A stretch of 5,856 bases of DNA from Verrucomicrobiota bacterium (GTDB lineage Bacteria > Verrucomicrobiota > Verrucomicrobiia > Opitutales > Intestinicryptomonadaceae), in the NCBI GenBank assembly GCA_003343565.1, contig QALA01000037.1:22311-28166 (forward strand). The letters run 5' to 3'. Positions 5,788-5,856 of the stretch are shown piece by piece (positions within the stretch are counted from its first letter, which is position 1; each line of letters begins with the position of its first letter). The notes beneath the pieces were generated by a model. That model saw only the letters and a program-made list of their open reading frames with translations. It was not told the origin of the DNA and searched no databases. A program made the translations under genes and the position numbers.

Positions 5788-5856
5788 GGGAGTATCGGCG
5801 CAAAAAGTTTCCAAACTCAAACCCGGCCGACAAGTCCGCCCCAAAGCCTTTAAATT

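Overview
The window looks like accessory, low-coding-density DNA from a Gram-negative bacterium that uses the exosortase/PEP-CTERM surface-sorting system. The style of the C-terminal signal (VPEPAE, a short Ala/Gly/Leu-rich helix, then WRRR[RK]AGR), together with Ser/Thr/Asn/Gly-rich beta-repeat passengers, suggests Verrucomicrobiota, most likely an Opitutales-like lineage. The taxon is inferred from style, not from a marker gene.

Layout, all on the + strand: (1) the 3' end of a first PEP-CTERM gene (1-156) followed by a strong intrinsic terminator; (2) about 400 bp of repeat-derived non-coding DNA ending in a sigma70-like promoter; (3) a complete 549-residue PEP-CTERM protein gene (638-2287) with the same kind of terminator; (4) about 1.1 kb of non-coding DNA holding a second copy of the downstream repeat, an unassigned stretch, an alternating purine/pyrimidine tract, a G-rich polypurine tract and a promoter with a perfect TTGACA box; (5) a complete 502-residue PEP-CTERM protein gene (3472-4980) with a third copy of the terminator; (6) about 800 bp with no recognisable gene, containing an unexplained long open frame and, near the right edge, a long imperfect inverted repeat.

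Each gene appears to be its own transcription unit. The two complete products carry an N-terminal Sec signal peptide and a C-terminal PEP-CTERM tripartite signal. They would be exported across the inner membrane, processed by an exosortase encoded elsewhere, and displayed at the cell surface or in the extracellular matrix. No enzyme, exosortase, transposase, CRISPR array, tRNA or rRNA is visible.

The most interesting signal is modular. Three genes with different passenger regions share nearly the same DNA for the C-terminal anchor, a short 3' spacer and the terminator. The first two also share a further ~50 residues or less of pre-anchor coding sequence and about 300 bp of post-terminator DNA containing two conserved hairpins. 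This looks like tandem duplication plus exchange of a constant 3' cassette onto variable surface-protein bodies.
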